Assembly: GCA_965112735.1 (NCBI GenBank)
Contig: OZ218950.1
Location: forward strand, 3,720,001 to 3,784,000
Direction of reading: 5' to 3'
DNA from: Phaeosaccion multiseriatum
Taxonomy: Eukaryota > Ochrophyta, other classes
Length of the DNA stretch: 64,000 nt
The notes below the pieces were generated by a model. It had not been told where the DNA came from and ran no database searches. It saw nothing but the letters and a program-made list of their open reading frames with translations. Within the stretch, counting starts at the first letter, position 1; every line of letters begins with the position of its first letter. The position numbers were made by a program, and so were the translations under genes. This document shows, one piece after another, positions 1 through 10,051 of the stretch.

Positions 1-60
1 ACTCACTCACTCACTCACTCACTCACCCACTCACTCACTCACTCACTCACCCACTCGCTC
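1..60. repeat. (ACTC)n microsatellite
   Basis: The window opens with about fourteen ACTC units with a few C substitutions. On the minus strand the unit reads GTGAGT, the 5' splice-site consensus. The same repeat occurs directly after splice donors elsewhere in this window (49388 and 58942). It could be the edge of an intron of a minus-strand gene, but no exon is visible beside it. Confidence 0.9.
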
Positions 61-1214
61 GCCCCCTGACTCGCTCACTACTTCGGGGCCCCATGTCAAT
101 AAGCATGTGTGCGGCACTGGCTGCTCATGGCACTTTGAGTCGTACACTCACACACAGGATAACCAAGAGATAGGGGATCGCACGTGCTTCGATGTTGTTG
201 TGTTGAATTATACACCACCTGCGACTGATCACGAATGTAACGGGCGTCCCCCAAATGCCGACGATAGTCCGGATTCCAACGTGTCCACCCCCTTTGAGAC
301 TCCACAATGGAGCGATGGAGTGCCATGGTGTACACTATGCATGGTACAGCATCCGGATCTAACTGCGCCGAGACGAAAGTTCGCTCGATAGAACCTCACG
401 CCCTCACGCCCTCGCTCACTCACTGTGCTGAATCGCAAGAATACTCAAGGCGTTTAGAGAATGCACTACCAGAGCTGGTAGGTGTCCTGTTGGCCTCATG
501 GCAATCTGTGTCGAAACTACCGACAGCTAGCCTCAAAGCCAAGCTAGAGCAAAGCAGAAGCTAAAGCAAGCATCCGGAAGCCAGTCCACACGGCTACTGA
601 TTTACCGTCTCGTTGGCCCATTTTCCGGCCGTTACACTACTGATTGGGTCCCCAAGAGACCCCAACTAGGCCACTTCTAACATCCCTCTCACTACACCCC
701 CGCCTCTTCCGCCGAGATGCGAGCGATAGAATTGCGTCTCGTGCGCCAGCCCGCTGCCCCACTTCTCATGTTGCCGCAGGCGGATCGTGCTTTCCCGTTT
801 AGACCTATGCCCTCTTTTGACATGCACTCCTGGGTCGAGGGCAGTGTGCGGAAGAGCGTTTTCAAACGCCTCCATGGCCTTGGCGTGTCCCCGCTCCAGC
901 AACCACTCCGCCCATCACCGCCCACCGCACGTTATAGTACTCTCGCGGAATTTCACAATCCTCGCCAGCGTGGGCACTTTCCCTTCACTCACCTCGTCCA
1001 GCTCTAAGCTACGCTGCTCCTGCATTGCGCTGGCAGCCCACTGCGGAGAGCACCAACGAATATAATACCTGGCGAACCCTTCCGGGAGGCCGGAAGGCCG
1101 CTCGCTCACCCCATCGATGTCTCTGTGGTACGCCCGTTGCAGCTGGTCCACACCGTTTCATTAGACAGATACACTGCGCTGCGCTGCATGACCTGATATG
1201 ATAGTGCTCTTCAC
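61..1214. other. No supported gene
   Basis: Only short overlapping open frames on both strands are seen, none with a recognisable domain or splice-supported continuation. A small inverted pair (TTGGGTC / GACCCCAA) lies near 640-668. The right part may belong to the 3' end of the decayed retroelement on the minus strand, but I could not define its border or an LTR. Confidence 0.5.
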
Positions 1215-1455
1215 TCACCTGCCCGTGCTGAGCACAGTAGGCCCCCAGTGATGGCCAAGGCAAGACTGTATACGAGACGACGGAGGCCCTTCGAGTTCTT
1301 CCCCTTCTTGCCTGGGCGGCGGCACCAGGGCGATACAACATGGTTGTAGGGGCGTCGGCCAACGGCGTGAGGCATTCTTCAGCTGCAACCTCCCATGGTA
1401 GTCGTAGTGTCTCCCATTGAACACCGCCGCAGCCGCAGCCAGACGTGCCCGCAGC

Positions 1456-2148
1456 TCATGGACCCATGCCGAGGCGGACGAAAACGACCCGTCCTCCACC
1501 ACAGCCGGAAGCATCGCCTGCAGAGGCACCGGCGGATGCCGGTCGAACAAGGCGTAGAACGGCGCCATCCCCGTGCTCTCCTGCGATCGACAGTTGTACG
1601 CATAGGTGTAATCTGGCCACTGCTGCATCTGTGACTCCACGGTCGTCGCCAACATGTCCTTGATCGCGGCCATGAAGCGCTCCACCTGACCATTGGCCTG
1701 TTGATGCATCGGCATCGTGAACACTTGCGACGCCGACTGGACCCGCATCACGTCGCCCATGAGCGCGCTGGTGAACTGCGAGCCTTGATCGCTCACCAGC
1801 ACTCGGGGCACACCCAGGGTGGTGACGAGGGCACCACCACTGTCCACTTCGTGAACCAATCCTGAAACACCAAGAGGTACTCCTCACTGTAAAACGGCCC
1901 ATGCCCATGGGAAAGGGGCCGGCCACATCAGCGCCCATGACCGCCCAAGGCCCAGGCCTTGGCAGCCCGCGAGGAGTCTTGCGTGTCTGACACGCCAGAC
2001 AAGAGCGGGCCCAATACAGCGCGTGTGCATTCACCTTCTCCCACCATAGTGCCCAGTGCCCACCTGCGATGGCATCGGTGTGGGCGGCATGCAGCAAGGC
2101 TGGCCGCATCTCCTTGGGCACACATACTTGTAGCCGAGTGTGCCGCAC
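1456..2148 (-). pseudogene. Integrase fragment, frameshifted
   Basis: The upstream part shows an HHCC-type zinc-binding region with paired His (AHTDAIAGGH) followed by CLACQ, as in retroviral-type integrases. The catalytic core follows in a different frame: DWFTKW-like residues near 1870, then VSDQGSQFTS (second catalytic Asp region) and QANGQVERF (catalytic Glu) near 1800-1680. The break between the zinc and core frames lies at about 1815-1880, so no single frame encodes a complete integrase. The core frame continues to about 1215 with a low-complexity tail. Confidence 0.85.
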
Positions 2149-2239
2149 CCGCCACCGAAAGCCCCCAGGAGCCCGTCCTCATCCACAAAGAACTCACCCC
2201 CATCAGCATCCACCACGCCGCCGGTGGGCCCAGCCTGAA

Positions 2240-3791
2240 CACGACGACGGAGTGCTTCCAGCTCCGCATCAGCCCGCTGCGCACGCACCCACCACGCGGC
2301 CTCGACATGCAGACTGCCACCCAGAGCTCCAGCCGCTCGTCTGTGCGCCGCGGCAGCAGGCACGACTGTCGCTCTGCCTCTCGTCGATGACCATCAAGCT
2401 CGAGCTGCAAGGTCGACTCCTGCTCCACCGTTGAATCCACTTTGTCCTCTGCTTCGTCCGTGATAAGCACATCGCCGACAGCCGTGCTAGGATCCGAAAG
2501 CGACTCCGCATCTGACGGCCCTCCTCCGGAACTAGCGCCCCACCATCTCGACGCTCGGGGGCACCAGCAACGGCAGCTGGACACACCTCCGGGAGCGGAC
2601 GAGACGCATCCTCCTCAAGCTCGGCCTCCCATGCAGCCCAAGCATGAGCGGCCGCGGCACCCGTTTGCTGAGCCTCCGCTGGTGTGCACATCGAAAAAGT
2701 AGTCACGCGACACCTGACGGACTTGCTTCCATGGCAGCTCGATCATGGTGCCTAAATGCCTGGCCAACGTGCCCACTACCTTCCGCTTGCGCTTACAAGT
2801 CCGCGTGAACCGCTCCACCAGTTGCATCATCGTCTCCGAGCTGCAGTTTGGCCAGGTCGAATACCTCCAACGTCTTGGAGTGACCACCAAAGATGTAGAG
2901 CGTGACACGTAATCGCGATCGCCCCGATAGCCGACCGCGGCCTGCATGAACCTGCCGACTTGCATCTCCTCCTGCTCCGCAGGCGGGCGAGCAGGGCTCA
3001 TCGCGCCAAGCTCCACCCCCGGACCACCTCGTACGAACGGCACACACTCCGCCATGCGAGGCCAGAGGCGGAGGAGCGCCGCAGCGTCAGCAAACCATGC
3101 CCGCTGTAAGGCACCGCTCCCGGCAAACTCAAAGCTACCGAGCTGCTGCCTGAGCCTCTTGGCCAAGGTCAGCTGCCTTCGGGATTCTTTGGGGTTGTAA
3201 AGAGTCACGTTGCTCTCCACCTAGGATAGGAGTAGCCGCATGGATAAGGTAATAGCAACCCCAAAGCCAGCCTGGCAGCCAGCCTTGTCTCTATTAGCTT
3301 TATCCGTGAGCCATCCTAAACGACCAACCTGCTGGGAGGTGAGTGAGAAACGGGCCACGCACCGTTTCTCACCGTATTTGCCTGGGCCTGGGCCATTGAC
3401 ATAATACTGACTTTCAACAGGCATACTCCCGTTGAGCGGCTGACAGTGGCCGCTTCGTCCAATCGGTGACCCGCTCCTCCTTGCCAAGGTGTTGCTCCTG
3501 CTGGAGACCGATGAGCTGAGCATGTTCGGGGCACACGCGCTTAAAGAGGTCACTGGTGTCCACCAAGGTTACAATGTGCTGGACATGCTCTGCGAGCGCC
3601 GGCCATTGGCCCAGGGCACGTTGGTCGTGACTCCAGTGGTGAGCCAGCTTCACAATCGAGGGTTCGGCCCATAGATCCCGCAACACTTGTCCCAGTAGCA
3701 TCATACCCCCCGCCTTCTTCAGCGCGTCTAGATCAATCAAGAGCCCGTAGTCGCGCGCCACGTCTGGCAGCGGCCCAACTTGCACGGCCAA
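2240..3791 (-). pseudogene. Retroelement middle region of unclear identity
   Basis: Several open minus-strand frames fill this stretch: about 2269-2706, 2615-3220 and 3414-3791. None contains a domain I recognise. Their position between the RNase H end and the integrase zinc region suggests connection sequence or inserted gag-like material. The 2615-3220 frame is rich in Arg and hydrophobic residues and could be gag- or capsid-like. The 3289-3402 repeat interrupts the coding character. I cannot assign a function. Confidence 0.4.
3289..3402. repeat. 110-bp direct repeat, copy A
   Basis: It shares ordered blocks with 4788-4893 in the same orientation: TCTATTA, CCTAAACGACCA, a GTGAG block, CCACGCACC, TCTCACCG, and the block GCCTGGGCCTGGGCCATTGA near its right end. 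The two copies bracket the pol fragment. They may be remnants of an LTR-like or nested element, or of a duplication created during deletion. Confidence 0.75.
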
Positions 3792-4096
3792 TTGCAGCAG
3801 CGACGCGCGCCGACGGTGACGCGCCCACTTTGGCTGTGCGCAGCTGAGTCGACAGAGCCTGCACGTGCCTCGGCGTAGACACGTACGTGCACCTCGCTGC
3901 GGGGCATCTGATCCGGCTGCCAGGCCTCAATCACAGCCTTCTTCACACCCAGCTGAGGTGCCCGCGTAGGCTGCCATCCCCCCCATTGCTGGAGACGCTG
4001 TGTCCAAGCACGTGACTGCGTCGCACACAAGTCCGCCTCTGCAGTCTGCCAGGCTTGTAGGGCCTCCTCTCCGCTCTGCTGCGGGTAGTGGCACCG

Positions 4097-4780
4097 CTAC
4101 TGCTGCTGCTGCTGCTGTGTCGTCACCATAGGCACAGGAGTAGGAAGGCGAGTGTCGGCTTCGCCTTGCAGCTGTTGTGCCACGGCGAGAAAGCGAAGCA
4201 GTGCTCCCTCCGTGGGCTCCTCCCAATGAAGGCTGCACTCGTCCCCCACCATCTCCACCAAGGGCGACGGCCACGCGCACGCCACCATGGCCAAGTCCAC
4301 CCCTGCATGCGTCTCCCACTCCTGCACTGGCAGCGCATTGCGAGAGAGGCAGTCAGGCACCACCTCGATGCACAAACTGCAAGTGGTGCGTAGAGAGCCG
4401 CTCGTACCATCGGAACAGCTTGGAATTGGTATCCTTGTGCCCAGCTAGTGGCAGATGTACATGGCCAGTTTACGCACGCACCACACCACTGCCAGCAGCT
4501 CCAGCTCCGTGCTGCTCAGTCGGGCCTCCGTCTCCGTGGTAGCCCGACTGATGAACGTCACCCGGTCGCATCTTTCTGAGAGAGCACCCCTGCTAAAGCT
4601 TCCGTCGAGGCATCGGTGCTCAGGTGAAAGTCGTCTCTGGCCCGCATTCTTCGCGCCCTGCGGCATCACTCGCCAAGCGTAAGTACCACTGTGGCACACA
4701 GAGGTGGATATGTCCTCTTGCGCTGCTGATGCCATCGGCACATTCAAGTAGCCCGACAGAATGTCCATCACCGATAACAC
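4097..4780 (-). pseudogene. Reverse transcriptase/RNase H fragment with internal deletion
   Basis: The 5' part reads like the gypsy RT palm start: VMDILSGYLNVPMA, then a WRVMPQG...NA block that normally precedes the YxDD active site. The frame then passes within a few residues into RNase H. STDAS...LAGVLSQ is visible in a neighbouring frame near 4620-4580, and RLSSTELELLAVVW near 4500. Roughly 200 residues that normally lie between these blocks, including YxDD, are missing. A CIEVVPDCLSRN motif near 4360 marks the end of the RNase H region. The RT start is truncated at the 4788-4893 repeat. Confidence 0.85.
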
Positions 4781-4787
4781 CTTGCCT

Positions 4788-4893
4788 CTATTACTTATCG
4801 CATGCTAGCCCTAAACGACCACCTTCGCACACAGGATAGTGAGAGCCACGCCACCCGTTCTCACCGCATCTGCCTGGGCCTGGGCCATTGACT
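4788..4893. repeat. 110-bp direct repeat, copy B
   Basis: Diverged partner of 3289-3402, ending in the same GCCTGGGCCTGGGCCATTGA block. It lies exactly where the reverse-transcriptase coding stops at its 5' end. Confidence 0.75.
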
Positions 4894-5004
4894 TATGGCT
4901 CATCTCATCTGAGGCCTTCCAACACCATGCATCTCGGCAAGCACATCATCAATCACCGGCATCGCAGGGGCCCCCGTGCGACACGCATTGTAGGCGTCCC
5001 ATCC

Positions 5005-6594
5005 TCATGACAGCGAGAAGCTTCCAATCTCAATCTCAATGCTCCGCCGCAAATTTGGAGGACACCGTCGAGCGGAGCTCCGGATGGGCTGCTGATTCGC
5101 ATCTTTCAGTCCCCACTCAAAGAAGAGAGTATCCGTCCGACCGTAGTCACCAGGCCTCTGACAGAATGCTTGCGACCGAGCGCGAAGGATCGCTACCAGC
5201 ACCCAGCGTTGCACCTCCGTCCAGGCACCGTCGCCAATCGTGATAGCGTGCAGGGGCGACGGTAGCTCCCTGAGCCAGAACTGAGCCCGCTCCGTAGTGA
5301 GCTTGGCACGGCGCCGCTGCTCCACGACAAGCTCTCCTGCCTCCCACGACTCCACTCCCCCACCAAGACAGCGGGACTCTCCTGTAACACCGCTGCTTGC
5401 AATTGGATAAGGAGGGCAGATCCTGCTCCTGCTGCAGAAATGGGCGACTAGACCACAAGGCCAAGAGCTGTTGGGCCCATGCTGCCACAGCAACGTCCCC
5501 AACGCCGCTTAGACCCGTACCAGCGGCTTGGTGTACATGTGGGCGCAGGAGCAGCAGTGCTGTCACAGCCCCCACCTCCGCCGCAACCAAGCACTCGCGC
5601 AGACGTCCGTACACTCGCTCTGACAGTTGGGGATACCACTCCTTTAGCAACTGCACTCCTGCCATCAGTGTCCCCCCGGACGTGTCACTCTGGCTACCGA
5701 GTCGCAAGGCACCATCCGCATCCAGTGCCCACTGCCGCAGACGAGATGAACCTCCCACGGACCGTAGTGACGAGGCCGCCGACGCCACTGACGACGCTGC
5801 CCCTGGCGTAGGTCGTGCGGAAGCCTCAGACACCGCCACGTGTTGGACCTGGGTCTGACGACGTCGCGCTACTGCCGCCGGAGCTGCACCGCATTGGACC
5901 GCTGAACCTGCTGAGCTGCTGACCGATCCGCGCGCTTAAAGAGCTCTTCCCGCTGGGCCTTGTACCGTCGCTGCAATGCCCACTGCCGCTGCTGCCGTGC
6001 CTGCTGCTGTGCCACTCGTAACCGCTGGGCCTGCTGCGTTGCCAACCATGCTGCGGTCTCCTCCTCGTGAACACGTGGTGTGTCAGCTCGTCGGGCCAGC
6101 ACTCGCGCTGTTCGCCAACCTGCGGAATCCGCCAAGGGTACTCGACGCTCCCGCTTCACCTGTCGTCGCCCCAAGTCGCTCCCCCAAGCGAGACGAAGCC
6201 CTCGGCGATGCCAGGCGCAGGTGTTGTCAGCGCACCGCTCCAGCCGCAACGGCAAAACTTGTCGTCGCACCTGCTCATGATGCTCCAACACTGCTTGCCG
6301 ATGAACCCGGTCCCACAGTACAGGAGACTCCACAAGCGTCGATGCCGCTGCAACCGCCCAGCACCCACTCGACTCTGACGACACTGACTCCCCTTCTTGC
6401 CTCTGAAACCGGGCCTTCACTGCCGGTTGAGACACCACGGTCGATGACACCCCCGCCTCCGCCTCAGTCCCGCTGCGTGGGGGCGTCAGCCAGGGCCTGC
6501 ACCTGCACAGCTTGCAGCGGAAGCGCCGTAGCCCCCAGCTCAGCCTCCTCTGGCACTGCCGAACAGCGAACCACAGGCTGTTATAGCTAGGCAA
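5005..6594 (-). pseudogene. Gag-like degenerate coding region
   Basis: Two long minus-strand frames occur, about 6594-5869 and 5839-5147, with a further piece in another frame to 5005. The first is rich in Arg, Gln and Glu, with a coiled-coil-like Gln/Arg/Ala stretch (AQRLRVAQQQARQQRQWALQ) as in some gag proteins. The second is Ala/Leu-rich. The frame changes near 5330-5450. I see no zinc knuckle and no protease motif. Its place upstream of RT is why I call it gag-like. Confidence 0.45.
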
Positions 6595-6735
6595 GGAACA
6601 AGTGATTTGTGCTCTCCTCGCCTCAGCACTTGCTTGGCAGCCAGGGCCGCCACTCCAACAGTTTCAGAATGTTGCCGGCCCCGCGGGGTGGACTCGACCG
6701 ACGGCAACAGCACAACCTCGAGGTGATCAGCCTTT

Positions 6736-6830
6736 CGTATACCGCATTACGACGAATGTCGTGGACCTTCTGCTGCGGGGAGGGGCCTCCTTCAGCACCA
6801 GAGAGGGACCCTTTGGAAACACGCCATGAG
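6736..6830 (+). pseudogene. Ankyrin-repeat gene fragment
   Basis: This short piece is near-identical to part of the intact ankyrin gene downstream (about 10232-10320). Both encode VVDLLLR-GASFSTR, and the DNA block GTCGTGGACCTTYTGCTGCG is shared. Homology stops at both ends within one repeat, so this is a truncated copy. It abuts the retroelement on the left and overlies the 3' end of the Gln-rich minus-strand gene on the right. Confidence 0.8.
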
Positions 6831-8738
6831 CCCTGCTCCTCCTCCTCCTCGTCGTTCTTGCCGTACTTCTCGTCGTTGTTATCGTCGAGGCGGAGCTCCC
6901 CGAAGCTCTGTAGAACCAACGCGAGTGCACGAGAGATGGTGAGAAAGGGATGGGATGGCACGGGGCGGGGGGGGAGGACAGGAGGAGGAGCAGCAGCAGC
7001 AGCAGCAGCAGTAGTAGCAACAGCAGCCGACGGCTAATTCAATCATGCTTACAATGCCCCTCCCTCCCTCCCCCCCACACACTCGCTCTTGAACGGCTTG
7101 TGTACGTAAACCTCAACCTTACATACGTACGTACCTGTCGGAAGCAATCTCCGGCCTGCGAGAAGCTCCTCCCCTCCCTCCGCCCTCGCTCGCTCCTCTT
7201 TGAGCTGCTGCTGGCGATGGCGCCGCTGCTGTATCACCAACTGCTGTGCCTGCTTGGCCTGCTTGTTCTCCTCCCCGTCCTTCTTGAGATTAGCGATGAG
7301 GCCGTCGATCACCCCCCCCCTGGGGATGCTGCTTCTTGCCAACTCTCGTATCACCAACTGCTGCTGCTTCTGCTTGTTCCTCCTGTTCTTGCTCTTCTTC
7401 TCACGCTCTGAGGAGGACGGGCGTCGCTCCACCCCGCGAGTATGAACAGTCGCATCCTCGTCGACGCCAACGTTATCATTGTCCCTTAATTTTTATAAAA
7501 AAATAATGACGCAACCCAGGGAGGGTTGAAAGGGGGTTAATGTGGCCGCATGTGGCATGTGTATGGGTGGGTGGGGTGGGCGGGTCAGTCGGTGTGTGGG
7601 TGAGGTGCGCGTAACAGTGAGAGGGTGGGAGGGCACCGACGAAGGAGGGAAGAGTCCTTAGCTACTCCCGCGCGCACACCACACACACACACACACACAC
7701 ATCCATAGACACACATACATCCGCGTACACACACAGACACAAGCGCACACATATAGCCTCACTGTATCGACTACAAGTAGCCCTCCAGCAGCGGCCTCGG
7801 CGGTGAAGTAGTTGCCCAAGCTCGGCTCTGCAAACAGGCCCAGCCAGTCTCTGGGAGTTGGTCAGACGCGTCGTCGGCATCTGCAAAGGGCTCCTCCAGA
7901 GGAGTCTCATGTTCATTGCCCATCCAGACACCACCCCCCTGTCTTAGGGGCGTTACGAATGCCGGTCTCACTCCTCCTCCTCCAGCTGCTGGCTGCTGCT
8001 TCTCGGGTCCCCTTGCTGCTGCCTCCCGTGAGCCTTCGAGGGATGCTTGTTGACAGCGCTCTCGTCGTTCCCTGCCGCCGCCTGGCTGCACGTATCCACA
8101 CAGCCCCAAGCGGGCAAGTGAAAAGAACAAACAAGGGTGTGTGGGGTGAGGAAAGACCACGAGGAGTGGCTGTGTACGGGTATGTAGAAGTGTATAGTGA
8201 TGTGGAGCGTGTCCGAAGAAGCAGAAGATGATGATTCACCTCCTTGATCCTGGCTGACCCTGGCTGGTGGTGCAGGCGGAGCGAGGTGGCGGACGGATGG
8301 AGAGGGCTCCCGCGGGAGACGTGGAGGATCGGAAGGGGCGGTGGCTGTCGTTGCGCTTCGGGTGGCCATCGCGTATCATGGTCCCCCTGGGCCTCTTCCG
8401 CCTGCTGCGGGTGCAGTTGCTGCTGCTGCTGCTGCTGCTGCTGGCCAGTGTGTAGCTAGCTACCTGCCGAGCACCGGGGAGGGGCTACTGTACTGAGTGA
8501 GGGAGGCGGGGAGACACGAGGTTAGTGACGAAGAGTCGGGAGAGAAGCTAGGGGAGACTGTAGCTAGCCGAGAACAGGGGGCCCACAGCTTGGCTCGCTC
8601 ACACACAACCCACGCACTCGCCACCACTCACCTCCGCATTCGTGGTGCTCCACAGGGCCAGGCCCTCGGAATCGGTCCAGGGCTGCTGGAGCGAACCAAG
8701 AGCAGAGCCGTGCGGGAGGGAGTGCTGATGCCCAGGCC
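6831..8738 (-). pseudogene. Gln-rich multi-exon gene truncated at its 3' end
   Basis: Exons that join in phase on the minus strand are 8738-8632, 8440-8240, 8085-7775, 7484-7127 and 6907 to about 6831. Donors include GGAG|GTGAAT, TT|GTAGTC and TAC|GTATGT; acceptors include TTCTACAG. The product has a polyGln run at the start of exon 2, an acidic patch (EEPFADADDASDQL), and a basic, Gln-rich coiled-coil-like region (KSKNRRNKQKQQQLVIREL and a related repeat QAQQLVIQQRRH). The last exon ends in an acidic stretch. The frame then runs into antisense ankyrin-fragment and retroelement sequence with no normal end, so the 3' part appears lost. The 5' end (above 8738) is unresolved. No family recognised; it could still be expressed as a truncated protein. 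Confidence 0.45.
7680..7760. repeat. (CA)n-rich microsatellite
   Basis: A run of CA dinucleotides with a few interruptions, in the putative intron between exons 3 and 4 of the Gln-rich gene. On the transcribed strand it reads GT-rich and follows the proposed donor at 7774. Confidence 0.8.
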
Positions 8739-8764
8739 CTGCAGGAGAATGGGGGAGAAGTCAA

Positions 8765-10051
8765 GGTGAAGGGCTCCGCTGGCCTCGCGGGAGGGAGGCA
8801 GAGGAGTCCGTACAGCGGCTCCTCCTCTGCCCCCCCCTGGCTGCTCCGTATCCTCCAGCGGCTACTGCTGCTGCTGCCCCAGGCAGAGCCCCCCTTCTTC
8901 TGGCTGTGCCCCGCATCCTCTATTAAACCCCTCCTTCTCCCCCTTCTCCCTCTTCCTCCCCCTCCTTGTCATGGTGCGGAGGAGGGGCACAGTCTCTTGG
9001 TATAGTCATCACAGCCAAACGGGCGATAGCTAGTCCCTTCACTCCCTGCCGGATGAGGAGCCGGGGCGGTCATGGGAGTCCGATGGGCTGAGGCTTGGCC
9101 GTAAAGCCGCGTGGATGGGAGACATGAAGGCCTGGCTGCATCTCCCCTTCCCCCCAGCAAAAGAGGCGGCCGGAAGTGGCTGACGGGGGGAAGAAGGCAG
9201 AGGGCTAGGAAGGCGCCGGTAAGGACCGCGAGTAGAAGGGGAATGACCAGCCTGCAGCTAGCTAGTTTAGCCTTTCCTTCTACCCTTTGAGACTCGTGGG
9301 GAAAGCTGGTGGGTGGACCGGCCAGAGGAGAAACGTGGCGTTGGAGATGAAAGCCCTGAAACAGCCCGGATGGAGAAGAAGCGGCAGGAGCAGCTGCTGT
9401 TCATGCCTGCGGTCTGTTGCCCTGAGCTGGCTGCGGTCTGTTTGATCGTGTGTCGCGTAGACCCTAGCTATACACTTCGCTCCTCTGGCTGCGTGTTGCG
9501 TGTGCTGCCTACGCCATCAGTGCTCCTGCCCCAGATTTTGGGGAGAGATCGGGATCTGTGACTTTGAAGCATCAATAGCCCCGGAGTAGTCCTCTTAGGT
9601 GGCGAGAGCCATAAAAAAAAACAAGGGCGACCGACTACTGCACGCAGGCACAACAGGGAGACGAGAGCCCTCTGCATGCCCCCTGTCAGCACTGGTCGTC
9701 TCAAGCGAGGGGCCGCTTGCTCACAATGGCGCAGCAGGCAACTTTAACGCCCGAGGTAGCTACGACCTGCCCAGCTAGCGCCCTGCCCCCTGCCTGTAGA
9801 ACGACTCTGTACTTCCGAGAGAAAAGCAATGGTAGACACGATAGCTGCGGTAGGAAGCTCACGTAACGCTCCTGAGGCAGCGAGCAGCTTCCTGCTGATC
9901 CCTTGCTTACTTTACGTGTCTCTCCCCCGCTTTTGAAGCACAGTAGCCAAGAGCACTAAAGCGAATGGCTGGTGGCTTTGCGGATGCGATCCATATGATG
10001 GTGGGAGACTGAGCGACGCTTTCGAAGCTGATCCCTTTTGTTATCCGATGT
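8765..10051. other. No supported gene; upstream region of the ankyrin gene
   Basis: The left part may contain further 5' exons of the Gln-rich gene (Ala/Gln-rich frames near 8900-8770), without a clear splice chain. The middle holds the left copy of a diverged repeat (9544-9725). Just before the ankyrin start there is a diverged tandem duplication: GCTGATCCCTT followed by TCTCTCCCCC at about 9892-9930, and again at about 10028-10070. No TATA box stands out. Confidence 0.5.
9544..9725. repeat. Direct repeat flanking the ankyrin gene, left copy
   Basis: Shares ordered blocks with 11664-11855: GATCGGGATCTGTGA, GAGAGCC-TCTG-ATG, CCCCTGTCAGCACT, then a CGTC-CAAG block and GGCCGCTTGCTCAC. The spacing between blocks is similar in both copies, though the sequence between has diverged. 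Confidence 0.65.

Larger units (their letters stand above)
1215..6594 (-). mobile_element. Decayed Ty3/gypsy-like LTR retrotransposon
   Basis: On the minus strand, pieces of a gypsy-type polyprotein appear in canonical order: gag-like coding (about 6594-5005), reverse transcriptase start (about 4780-4650), RNase H (about 4640-4450), a motif typical of the end of the RNase H/connection region (VPDCLSRN near 4360), an integrase zinc-binding region (about 2120-2010) and an integrase core (about 1900-1500). Frames switch repeatedly and the middle of the reverse transcriptase is absent, so the copy cannot be autonomous. I found no convincing LTR pair or target-site duplication. A 110-bp direct repeat (3289-3402 and 4788-4893) marks the internal borders and suggests rearrangement or nesting. 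The gypsy assignment rests on domain order and motifs; outer borders are approximate. Confidence 0.8.

Noticed and set aside
9313-9561. 82-residue plus-strand frame before the ankyrin gene
   Set aside because: No homology pattern or splice support, and it overlaps the flanking repeat.
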